NCBI GenBank assembly: GCA_965240325.2
Contig: OZ251222.1
Span: forward strand, 2,604,001-2,668,000
Source: Rebecca billardiae RCC1528
Taxonomy: Eukaryota; Haptophyta
Length of the DNA: 64,000 bases
Direction of reading: 5' to 3'
Shown: positions 31,046 through 40,282 of the stretch, in pieces
Layout: each line of letters begins with the position of its first letter
How positions within the stretch are numbered: the stretch's first letter is position 1
Made by a program: the position numbers and the translations under genes
The notes under the pieces: model-generated
Database searches by the model: none
The model's input: the letters and a program-made list of their open reading frames with translations, nothing else
Told to the model about the DNA's origin: nothing

Positions 31046-31559
31046 ATCCGCCGATCCGATATCGTCGCAGTCTGCTTACTGAGTTATTACTCAGTTACTG
31101 TACCCGCATATTGCTGAGCTGTCGTAATATTAGTAGTAGTAGTACTGACTACCCCCATGGCCATAGCTGCTTTCGTTCGCTGGCTGAGTGCGCCACTGAC
31201 GATCCGCGAGTTCAGCGAGCCGTATGCGCGCTGTCGGCGTCGAGCTGCTACTCGCGTCATCTCGGGCACCGCCGTGGCCGCCGTCAGCTCGCGGCGGCGC
31301 GGGCGTGCAGCACAGTGAGCACGAGCTCGGCGCGTTTGGCTGACGGCTCACAGCGAGTTTGCGAGCGGCGCGCGCTCGACGCTGCGCGCTCCGCCCTGCA
31401 CCGCGCGCCAGAAAGTAGCAGCCACTAGTCGTGGTCAGCCAGCTCGTAGTAGTGACTGGGGCGCGCCCGCGATGCCCCCGCGAGCGAGCCATCCGAGCAT
31501 CTCAGCATCTCAGCGGAGCGAGCCATCCGAGCATCTCAGCGGCTCAGCGGCTCCGCGGC
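31046..31559. other. spacer
   Basis: A balanced-composition stretch (31070-31160, with TAGTAG runs) grades into G/C-rich sequence. 31480-31570 holds overlapping short direct repeats of GAGCGAGCCATCCGAGCATC. No coding signal is seen. Confidence 0.45.
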
Positions 31560-34500
31560 TCAGCGGCACGCGTCAAGGCACGCTCCGATCGCATCGCTCA
31601 CGGGCGTGACGACGTACCTGGCGACCGCCGACTCGGCGACCATCGTGCGCAGCTGCTCGGGCACGCAGCCGAGCGCGAGCTCGCCCGCGAGCATCAGCGC
31701 GATCACCGCGGGCTCCTCCACCGCCACCTTGAGCCCGAACCCCAGCCCCCACGCAGGCAGCAGCTCGGCCGACCAGGTGCCCCCCAGCCGCAGCCGCTCG
31801 TGTGAGACTGAGTACAGGAACAGCGTGAGCAGGCAGCCGCCGAAGAGGAGGGCGTGCAGGGCCCACGCGAGGAGGCGGCGGCGGCGGCGGCGCATGCCGC
31901 GCCACAGCGTCGCCGCGCGCAGCTCGGACGCGGTGAGCCGCATCCCGTCCTCAAGCGCGCGAACACTCGGCTCGTCCTCGGCGCCGCGCCGCGCGCCGCC
32001 CGCGGCCGCCCCGGCCTCCGCCTCGGCCGCCGCGGCCTCGGGGCCGTCGTCCATGGCGAAGCGCACCGACTTGGTGCGCCCCTGCTCGCCCAACGGGCGG
32101 TGGCGCATCGCGCTCGAGCGCGCGGCTGCGGGGCCTTTGCCATGCGCCGCCGCGGCCTCGCCGCCAACGCCGCCCTCGCCGCCGCCTCCGGCGCCGCGCG
32201 CGCCGTCGGCGGCCGGCGCCACCGCGTCCGCCGCCGCGCCGCCGCCGGCCTCCGCCTCAGCCTCCGCCTCCGCGTCGACGTCGTACGTGCGCACCTCGAG
32301 CGCGAGGAACTCGGGCGGCAGCGCCTCGCGCAGCGACGACGCCGCGCGCACCGTCGGGCGCGTGGGCGAGCCCGCCTGCACTTGCGCCCTCTGCGCGGTG
32401 AGCGCGCCGGCGGCCGTCGCCTGCAGAGTCGGCTGCAGGGGCGGCTGCGCGCCGCGCCCCGCGGCCGCGCCTTCGGCCTCGGCCTCGGCGAGCGCCTCGG
32501 CGAGGGTGAGCTCGGCGAGCAGCCTGCCCACCGCCACCTCCGCCTCCACCAGCACATCCGCCGGCTCAAGCGCCCGCCCAGAGCCGAACGGACTCTGCGC
32601 GTACTCGAGCACCGCCATGGGCCCAAGGATCAGAAGCTCGACGGCGCCCGCGGCCGCAACCGCCGCCTCGGCCTCCTCCGCCGAGTGCGCGGACTGCGCA
32701 CTCAGCGCCGAGCTGGCGGAGGCGTCGGCGCCGCCGCGGCTGCGGTCGCTCGGCCGCCGGCGCATCAGCAGGCTCGAGTCCACGTCGCTGCTCCCGTAGC
32801 ACGCGCCGCCCTCGCCCGCGCCCGGCGAGCGCGCGCGCGCGGGCCGCCACCGCGGGCCGGGCGCGCGCGGCAGCGTCGGCGGCAGCGGCGGCGGCAGCTC
32901 GGGCGGCTGCTGCGGGTCTTGGCGCTCGCCTCGCTGCGCGGCCATGGCGGCGGCGGCGGCGGTGGCGGCGGCGGCGGGCGCGTACAGGCTGGCGTGCTGC
33001 TCGTACAGCGCCGAGGGCAGCGCACGCACCGCCTCGGCGCGCACGAACACCTCGCCGGCGCCGCGCGCGCCGAGCGAGCCGGCGCCGCCGGCCGCCGGCC
33101 GCGCCGCCGCGGACGGCGCGGCCCCGCCCGCGCCGCCGCCGCCGCCGCCGCCGCCCGTCGCCGCTTCCTCGTCGAGCCGATCGGCCGCGGCCGCTGCGGC
33201 GAGCCCGCCCGCCGCTCGTCGGAACGCCCCGAGTGCCGCCACCTCCGCCGCCGCGTCGCGCACGAACACGCCGAGCATCTCCCCGCGCGCCACCTGCACA
33301 CTCACCAGCGCGCGCAGAGGCAGCGCGAGCCGCAGCGGCCGCAGCGGCGCGGCGCGCGCCGCGCGCGCGGCGGACGGCAGCGCGGAGGAGACGCCGGACG
33401 GGCGCGCGTAGAGGAGCTCGCCGTCGCCGAGCCCGGCGGCGGGCGCGGCCGCCCGCCAGCCCGCCGCCGCGCCCGCCCCGCCGTACGCCCCGCCGCCGCC
33501 TGCTTCCGCCGCCTCCGCGTCGCCGCGAGGCCCACAGCTGGTGAAGGTGGCGGCGGCGCCTGCGGCGGAGGCGCTACTGCCGCCGCCGCCGAGCCGGCGG
33601 CGCCAGCGCCGCGGCGAGCTTGGGCGGAGCCAGCGCGTGCCGGGAGAGTGCGCGTCGTGGCGCAGCACGCGCGCCACGCGCGCGCCCGGGCTGCCGCCGA
33701 GCCCCACGCTCGACTCGGCGTCGGCGTCCGCGCGGCGCGCGCGCGCGCAGCAGCAGCACACGCGCGCACGCACTCGCACGTACGCGCGCGCCGCGGCGGA
33801 GACGAGGGCGGCGAGGCGCTCCGCGCGGCGCAGCCGGCGCTGGAGGCGGCGCAGCCGCTTCCCGCGATTCCACCTGCGCGGCGGCGCGCGCGTGCGCCGC
33901 GCGCCGACTCAGCACGCCGCGAGCAGCGCGGCAGCCCCCGCGCCCCCGGCGGCAACGGGCCGCAGGACTGTCGCTGCAGGCGGAGGCCACGCCGGCAGGC
34001 TGGGGGCGGCGTCGCTGCAGGCGGAGGCCACACCGGCAGGCTGGGGGCGGCGTCGCTGCAGGCGGAGGCCACACCGGCAGGCTGGGGGCGGCGTCGCTGC
34101 AGGCGGAGGCCACACCGGCAGGCTGGGGGCGGCGTCGCTGCAGGCGGAGGCCACACCGGCAGGCTGGGGGCGGCGCGCGGGCGCGCGCGCGCGCCGCACC
34201 GTCGCGCGAGCGGGCGCCGCCGGTTGGCCCATCGGAACGGGATGGCGAGGATGGCCTGCGTGGGCGTGGAGAGCACCCAGCACACCGCCGCCGCGACGAG
34301 CACCTGCCCCGCCCTCGCCGCGTCGGTCCCGAAGAAGAGGAGCACCGCCAGGCCCTCGAGCAGCAGCATGTTGCAGCTGATCATCACGCGCTGCTTGCAC
34401 GTCGAGCGCTCGCCTACACCGGGGTTGGTGTGCGGGCGGGTGGGTGGGGAAGGAGGGGCGAGGAAGGGGCGCGGTGGGGCGTAAGCGCGGCGCGTGCGCA

Positions 34501-37500
34501 GGCGAGGGGGGCGCCTGGCTGGCGGGCCAAAAGCGGGGGCTGCGCGCGCGCGGCGCGCGCGTGCGGCGCGGCGCGACGGTTGGTGCGCGCGTGTGCGTGT
34601 GCGCGCGGCGCACCCGGCAACCGGCTGCGCCATTCGGTGAGGGTCGAGCCCTGCAGCAGCGCGCCCACGGCCGTGCGCACGGCCACTCTGCCCCGCCGGA
34701 GCGCCGAGGCGCGCGCCGGCCGCGGCGACGCGAGCGCGGCGCCAAACGCCTGCTGCTCCGCCGCCGCTTCGCCGCCGGCCGCGCCCGCGCCGCCGTCGGC
34801 GCCCGCCGCACCGCCCGCCGCGGCCGAGCGCGGCGCGCGAGGCGGCGAGAGCGGGAGCGAGCGCGTGCTCGGCGCTCGGTTCCACTTGGGCATCGCGGGC
34901 GCGCGCTCGACCCGCCTGTCCACGCGCGCGGCCACGCCCATCAGCACCGCGAACACGCAGAGCGCGCAGCAGCACAGGACGAGACCGGCCGGGTTGGCCG
35001 CCACCGCCGCCTCGAGAGAAGCGGCGGAGGCGAACACGGAGCTGAGCTCGGCGGCGTCGAGCGTGTTGATCTCGACGGCGCGCAGCTCCTCGCCCACGCT
35101 CTCCGCGTCGCCCGCCGCGAGCTCCTGCACCGCGCGCACCACCGCCGCGAAGTCGGTCAGGTGGTCGCACGCGCACAGCAGCGTCGCGCCGTCCGCGCCG
35201 CCCGAGCCGGCGGGCGGCGAGGCGACCGCGCAGCCGTCGGAAGACCAGCGCGCGGCCGGGACGTCCCAGAAGACGCACTCCCACTCGAGGCGGGCGACGC
35301 CCTCCGCGCCCTCGAGCGCGAGCAGCTGCGCCGGCTCCAGCGGCAGCCCGATCGTCACCGGCGCTTCCAGCGCCTCCACCGCCACCGTGCGGTTTCCCTG
35401 CAGCAGCGCGGCGCTCACCAGCCCGCCGAGCAGACGGCCGCCCGAGTCGGGCGCGCGCCAGCTGCGGTAGTTGGACTCCCACGCGACGACGTAGAGCACC
35501 ACGCTCTCCTCGGCGGCGGCGCCGCCGCCGGCGCTGCCGCCGCCGGACGGCGCGTCCTCGCCGCCGCCGATCGCGCCGCTCGCGAGCAGCTGCGAGAAGG
35601 AAGCGAAGGGCACGGACACGCGCGCGCCCGCCAGCTCGGCGCGCAGCGGCGGCGCGAGCTGCTCGATGGGCGCGCCGCTGGGCTGGCGCAGCGTGCTCAC
35701 GTTGAGGCGCGAGAGGGCGCCCGTCACCGTGCCGCCCGCGGGCACGCCCGTCTCGTACCGGATCGTCGCGCTCTCGCCCACGCCCAGCCCGTCTGCGCGC
35801 GCGCCGACCAGCCTCGCGACCGCGGCCGTCGCCTCATTGGCCGCGCTCGTCGCGCCCGCGAGCGCGGCGGGCGCACTCCCGTCCAGCGCGCTCGCGCCGC
35901 CCAGCGCGGTGGAGAGCTGGCCGAGCGCGTCGAGCAGCACGGAGTGCGCGGTGCTCACGCTGCGCGGCGGCGGCGGCGGCGCGGGCGGCGGCGGGCTCGG
36001 CAGCACCTCCACCGCCTCGACCACGATCGAGTCCAGCCCGGCCTCAGAAAACACTTCTGTGAGGCCGGCCGCGCCGAGCGATTCGATGGTCGCGCCGAGC
36101 TCCGCGGCGGTCACGTTGGCGCCTGGGGGCGCGCTCAGCTGCGTGGTGACGAGCAGCGAGCCCAGCGACACGTCGAGCACGCGCACGAACCCTGCGGGGA
36201 TGCCCAGCGCGAGGCCGATGCCCGACTCGAACGCTGACGTGTCGAGCGCGCCAGGGTCGTCGCCAGCGACGGCGATCGAGATGAGCGTCGAGTCCTGCGC
36301 GCTCACGGGCGGCGGCGGCTGCGGCGGCGGCGGCGACGGCGGCGGCGGCTGCGGCGGCGGCGGGCCCGGAGGCTGCGGCGGCGGCGGCGGCGGGCTCGGC
36401 GGTGGCGTGGGCGGCGGCGGCGGCGAAGGGCTCGGCGGCAGCGACGGCGACGGCGGTGTGCGCGGCGGCGGCAGTGACGGCGGCAGCGGGCTCGGCGGCG
36501 GCGGCGAGGGCGGCGGCGGGCTCGGCGGCGGCGGCGACGGCGGCGGCGGGCTCGGCGGCGGCGTGGGCGGCGGCGGCGGCAAAGGGCTCGGCGGCGGCGG
36601 CGGCGGCGGCGGTGCGCGCGGCGGCGGCGGCGGAGGTGGCGGCGGGCTCGGCGGCGGCGGCGACGGTGGCGGCGGGCTCGGCGGCGGCGGCGACGGCGGC
36701 GGCGGGCTCGGCGGCGGTGTGGGCGGCGGCGGCGGCAAAGGGCTCGGCGGCAGCGACGGCGACGGCGGTGCGCGCGGCGGCGGCGGCGGAGGTGGCGGCG
36801 GGCTCGGCGGCGGAGGCGACGGTGGCGGCGGGCTCGGCGGCGGCGGCGACGGCGGCGGCGGGCTCGGCGGCGGCGTGGGCGGCGGCGGCGGCAAAGGGCT
36901 CGGCGGCGGCGGCGGCGGCGGCGGCGGCTGCGGCGGCGGCGGCTGCAGCACCCCCGGCTGCACGTACAGGTCCCAGCCGCCCTGCCCCTCGAGCAGGTCG
37001 TCGCACCGGCCGCTGCCGTAGCACGGCGGGGACGCCTGCGCGTTGTACCACGCGTACGAGTAGCCTAGCTCGCCCATCATGAGCACGAGGCAGTCGACGA
37101 GGTCAAGCGCGCCAAAGCCATCTGGCTCGGCCACGTCGCAGCGGCTGTTCTGACGCCAGATCACGCCCAGGAGCGGCGGCGTGGGCGGCGCGCCCAGTGG
37201 CGGCGGCGTGGGCGGCAGCGCGGGTGGAGCCGGCGACGCGGGCGATGGCGCGGGTGGAGAAGACGTGCTGGGTCGAGGAGGACTCGGCGGCGGCGGCGGC
37301 GGCAGCGAGGGCAGCACGGGCGGCGAGGCCTGCGGAGGTTGGGTGCTCGGCGGCGGAGGAGGCACGAGCCGGATGGGAAGCGGCGGCACGCTCGCCAGAT
37401 TGAGGTAGGTCAGCCACCCCGGCGCGTCCAAGTCTGGCGTCTCGCACGAGTCCACACCGGTGCACATGCCGGTCTCAAGCCAGAACGAGACGTAGCTGTA

Positions 37501-37668
37501 CGCGCTCAGCGCCGTGAGGCAGGCGTCGAGTGAGATCTGCGTCTCCGGCGTGACCACGTCCGCCGGGACGCAGCGCGCGCTCGGCTGCCACAGGACGAAT
37601 TCGGCCGACGCCCGACCGGCCGCGCAAGCGAGCACGAGCACGCGCACGCCCACCGCTCGTGCTCGCAT
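31560..37668 (-). CDS. polycystin-1/GPS-type membrane protein with Pro-rich ectodomain (1,860 aa, 3 exons)
   Basis: Exons 37668-34614, 34413-34200 and 33873-31560. A signal peptide (about 22 residues) precedes a Cys-rich module, which recurs after a short Pro spacer: both copies share W-x-x-S/N-x-R-C, S/Y-Y-x-W/F-Y-like aromatic blocks and a GW-x-L/T-Y end. Residues about 236-454 are SPPPP/PPPSP arrays like those of algal hydroxyproline-rich wall proteins. A long Ala/Ser region leads to a GPS motif near residue 793 (ECVFWD, then W-x-x-D-G-C, then LCACDHLTDFAAVV), the autoproteolysis site of GAIN domains. Membrane segments follow at about 885-907, 1030-1050, 1055-1078, 1755-1778 and 1796-1824, with a long low-complexity loop before the last two. 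This order resembles the polycystin-1/GPS proteins of protists. A mechanosensory or adhesion role, possibly ciliary, is inferred. The PLAT domain and the channel half are not recognised. Confidence 0.72.
33969..34173. repeat. 41-bp minisatellite, 5 copies, inside an intron
   Basis: Five head-to-tail copies of a 41-bp unit that contains CTGCAGGCGGAGGCCAC, CCGGCAGG and CTGGGGGCGG. The first copy differs by one base (GCCACG for GCCACA). It lies wholly in the 326-bp second intron (33874-34199) of the polycystin-like gene, so it changes intron length and not the protein. 41 is not a multiple of three, consistent with a non-coding location. Confidence 0.9.
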
Positions 37669-38118
37669 TGTTAGTCTTGGGCCGGCCCAACTACAAAGCC
37701 GTTGGTACAGTCGTAGTCTTCCTCCCGAATCCCGCTGCACAAAGTTGGTCCACAGGCCCGGCGCGCTGCTTGCCTGCCGGTGGAGGCAAGCAACCCCGCC
37801 GCCTTCGCGGCAGCGGGGGTGGGGGAAAGCGGCCAGTAGCAGTCCAGATCCCGACGACTAAATGCACGGTAGCTACGCCTCAGTTCTTTCGGTGCGAGCG
37901 CCTAATGGTCTGACCGGACGTGAGGGTGATGCTGCTACCCGACAGCTACGGCGCGCCGTCTGCGGCGCACGCGACGTGCATGATGATGTGCCGATCGGAT
38001 GATATGTCAGTCACTGCCGGCGGTGCGGGGCGAAGAGAGAGCGGTGCGGCGCGTGTCGCCCCGCGCCCGACTGGGTGCGGCTGGCGCGCAGCGGCAGCGG
38101 ACTGCTCCGCGCTCATCA
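37669..38118. other. spacer between the polycystin-like and DUF2828 genes
   Basis: Mixed composition, with two imperfect inverted stretches around 37765-37815 (CTTGCCTGCCGGTGGAGGCAAG forms a stem). Both neighbours are on the minus strand, so this is the 5' region of the GPS gene and the 3' region seen from the DUF2828 gene is to its right; no promoter element is recognised. Confidence 0.4.
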
Positions 38119-40119
38119 TCATGCGCCGACCGCCGTGAAGCCCTCGGCCGTGTCGAAGCTGTAGCCGGCGAACGGCCCCTCTCCGACCTCCGCGATCGCC
38201 GCGCGCACGACATCGAACGCCTCGCTGTCGAGCGCCGCGCGCAGCGTCTCGTACGGCGTGGGCCCCGCCTTGACCACGCGCGTCGTCCCGTCGGGCTTGG
38301 TGACCACCTCCTCGTCCCCCACCAGGTCAGCGCCCGTCAGCACGAGCTTGAGCAGCGCGGGCGAGAACCCCGAGATCATCTGCACGTTGGGCGCGTCCGC
38401 CTGCGCCGGGAAGCCCACCGTGTTGCCGCGCAGGTTCCAGAAGATGATGCGTGGCGCCGGGTACGCCTCGCCGCACACCGCGCGCCCCACCTCTGCGAAG
38501 CGGCGTCCCAGCCGCTCGTGGTGCGTCTCCCACGAGCGAGCGCGCGGCAACCTGCCAGCGCGGTAGCCGTAGCCGCCGTTCGCCTCGTCGAACTGCATGT
38601 CCGAGAAGACGATGAGGTCGGGGATCTGGTCGGGCTTCAGCTTCTCCTGCTCGGCCACGCGCAGGATCGTCTCGCACGCCGCCTCGAAGTTGGTGCTCCC
38701 GCCCCACGGCGCGCGCGCCGCCGCCCTCGCCTTGGCGACCATGCCGCTGTGCTCCGCGAGGCTCACCCACTGCGGCACGCCCTCAAACGTGAGGAAGCGG
38801 TGGGCAAAGGTGGGGCTGGTGAGCTCGGCGACGAGGATGCCCATCGCGATCGCCACCTCCATCGGCGTCCCCATCATCGAGCCGGACACGTCCACCAGTG
38901 GCACGAGGTTGCCGAGGTCGACGGCGCGCGCGGCCGGCGCGCCGCTCGCACCGCCTCCGCGCGCGCCTGCTGCACCCTCGCCCAGCACCTCGAGCTCACG
39001 CTCCGCCGCCGCCTTGGCGAGCTGCGCGCGCACGGAGTCGCGCAGCGCGTCCCACTGCGCGTTGAGCACGTCCGTCTCCGCCGTGGACAGCTGCTTGCTC
39101 CCGCGCTGCGCCGCCATCGCCGTGCGCACGAGCTCGTGCGGCTGCAGCGCCGCGCCCTTGAGCTTGGAGACCGCGCTCGACGCGAGCAGCGCGCGCAGCT
39201 GACGCCTCGCGGCCACGCGGTCGGCGTCGTCGGGGAAGCGGTTGCCCGTCTCCTCCTCCTCGCCGCGCGGGCCCGGGCCCTTCACCCGCTCGTTGAGGAA
39301 CGCCTTGCGGTTGCGCGCCATCGCCAGCGACGCGACGCGGCCGAACTCGATCTCGGCGTACCGGTGCGCGCTCATCAGCACCTCGGCCGTGCCGAGCGCG
39401 CGGTTCAGCGCCGACACGCGCTGGCGGTACAGGCGGCGCGCGGCGTCGGGCCGCGCCTCGGGGAACATGTGCGCGGCAAGGGCACGCGCCTGCGCGTTGT
39501 ACTGCCGCCCCTCGCGCGGCGCCCACTTCGCCGCGAGGCTGAGCCTGGCGCGCGCCACCTCGCCGTCAGCGGTCGCGCGCTTCAGCTCGGCGCCGTCCTC
39601 GTTCAGCTTGGCCGCGAACAGCTCGAGGACGGCGCGCGCGATGGGCGCGAGGCGCGCGCGCGTCGCCTCGTCCTTGGACGACTCGGCGAGCTCGGCGAGG
39701 AGCAGCCAGTCCTTGAAGTAGCCGAAGTGCGGGATCAGCGGCAGCATGCGCTCGGCCGTGTTCGGGTAGCGCGCGTGCAACCGCGCAAACAGCTCGAGGA
39801 AGAGCGCCTTCTCGCCCTTGCCGTCGCCGCGCGTCGCGCGCGTCTGGAACGCGAGGACGAAGAGGTCGACGAGAATCGACACGTCCCCCGACTCGTCGTA
39901 CGCGCGCTGCACGTTGGCCAGGTGCTCGTCGAGCGCGCGCGCGTCGAGGCCGCGCACGAGCTTGAAGAAGAGCGCGACGCGAGGGTCGCCCACGCCGTCG
40001 AGCGACCACTCGGCGGCGCCATTCTCGCCACGCGTCTTGCCGTCCTTTGCCTCGTCAACCTGCGTCTGCTCAGCGTCCATCGCCTGGATGAAGGCGGCGG
40101 GCGTCGCCGTCGTCGACAT
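38119..40119 (-). CDS. DUF2828 / vWA-domain protein
   Basis: A single 666-residue exon. The N-terminal signature NGAAEWSLDGVGDPRVALFF followed by KLVRGL is the start of the DUF2828 family of plants, fungi, protists and large DNA viruses. A helical middle (RMLPLIPHFGYFKDWLLLAE) resembles the TROVE-like part of these proteins. From about residue 405 a von Willebrand A fold is visible, with an intact metal-ion site: PLVDVSGSM, then a Thr in GGSTNF, then IVFSDMQFD. The tail matches the family end (IIFWNLRG, QMISGFSPALLKLVL). Related Ro60/TROVE proteins bind RNA, but the function of DUF2828 is not established. No intron is needed and no targeting peptide is seen, so it is probably cytosolic. The start Met lies 8 residues before the family-conserved region begins to align, which is normal. 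Confidence 0.9.
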   Translation of the reverse strand: MSTTATPAAFIQAMDAEQTQVDEAKDGKTRGENGAAEWSLDGVGDPRVALFFKLVRGLDARALDEHLANVQRAYDESGDVSILVDLFVLAFQTRATRGDGKGEKALFLELFARLHARYPNTAERMLPLIPHFGYFKDWLLLAELAESSKDEATRARLAPIARAVLELFAAKLNEDGAELKRATADGEVARARLSLAAKWAPREGRQYNAQARALAAHMFPEARPDAARRLYRQRVSALNRALGTAEVLMSAHRYAEIEFGRVASLAMARNRKAFLNERVKGPGPRGEEEETGNRFPDDADRVAARRQLRALLASSAVSKLKGAALQPHELVRTAMAAQRGSKQLSTAETDVLNAQWDALRDSVRAQLAKAAAERELEVLGEGAAGARGGGASGAPAARAVDLGNLVPLVDVSGSMMGTPMEVAIAMGILVAELTSPTFAHRFLTFEGVPQWVSLAEHSGMVAKARAAARAPWGGSTNFEAACETILRVAEQEKLKPDQIPDLIVFSDMQFDEANGGYGYRAGRLPRARSWETHHERLGRRFAEVGRAVCGEAYPAPRIIFWNLRGNTVGFPAQADAPNVQMISGFSPALLKLVLTGADLVGDEEVVTKPDGTTRVVKAGPTPYETLRAALDSEAFDVVRAAIAEVGEGPFAGYSFDTAEGFTAVGA

Positions 40120-40282
40120 CGGGGAGGGGTGGTCGGGCGGCGCGGGACGGGGTGGTCAGGTCGACGTTGCCCGGTGCTTGTCCTCTTGTCCCCGACACGG
40201 CCGGCCAGGGGCGGAGGGCGAGGCCGCGCCGGTCGGGGTGGATCCGGCCTCCCCTTCCGCTTGGCCTCCCCTTGATCTGGCG
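40120..40282. other. upstream region of the DUF2828 gene, interrupted by the foldback element
   Basis: 163 bp of G/C-rich sequence separate the DUF2828 start codon from the foldback element. The original spacer continues at 42730, so the element has landed between the divergent DUF2828 and LRR-like genes. I see no promoter motif. Confidence 0.4.

Noticed and set aside
33969-34173. 41-bp repeats as a CRISPR array or coding repeat
   Set aside because: Units are head to tail without spacers and lie in an intron; the unit length is not a multiple of three.
33302-35482. 726-codon frame as a separate gene
   Set aside because: It reads through introns and the minisatellite; only its middle part is the second exon of the polycystin-like gene.
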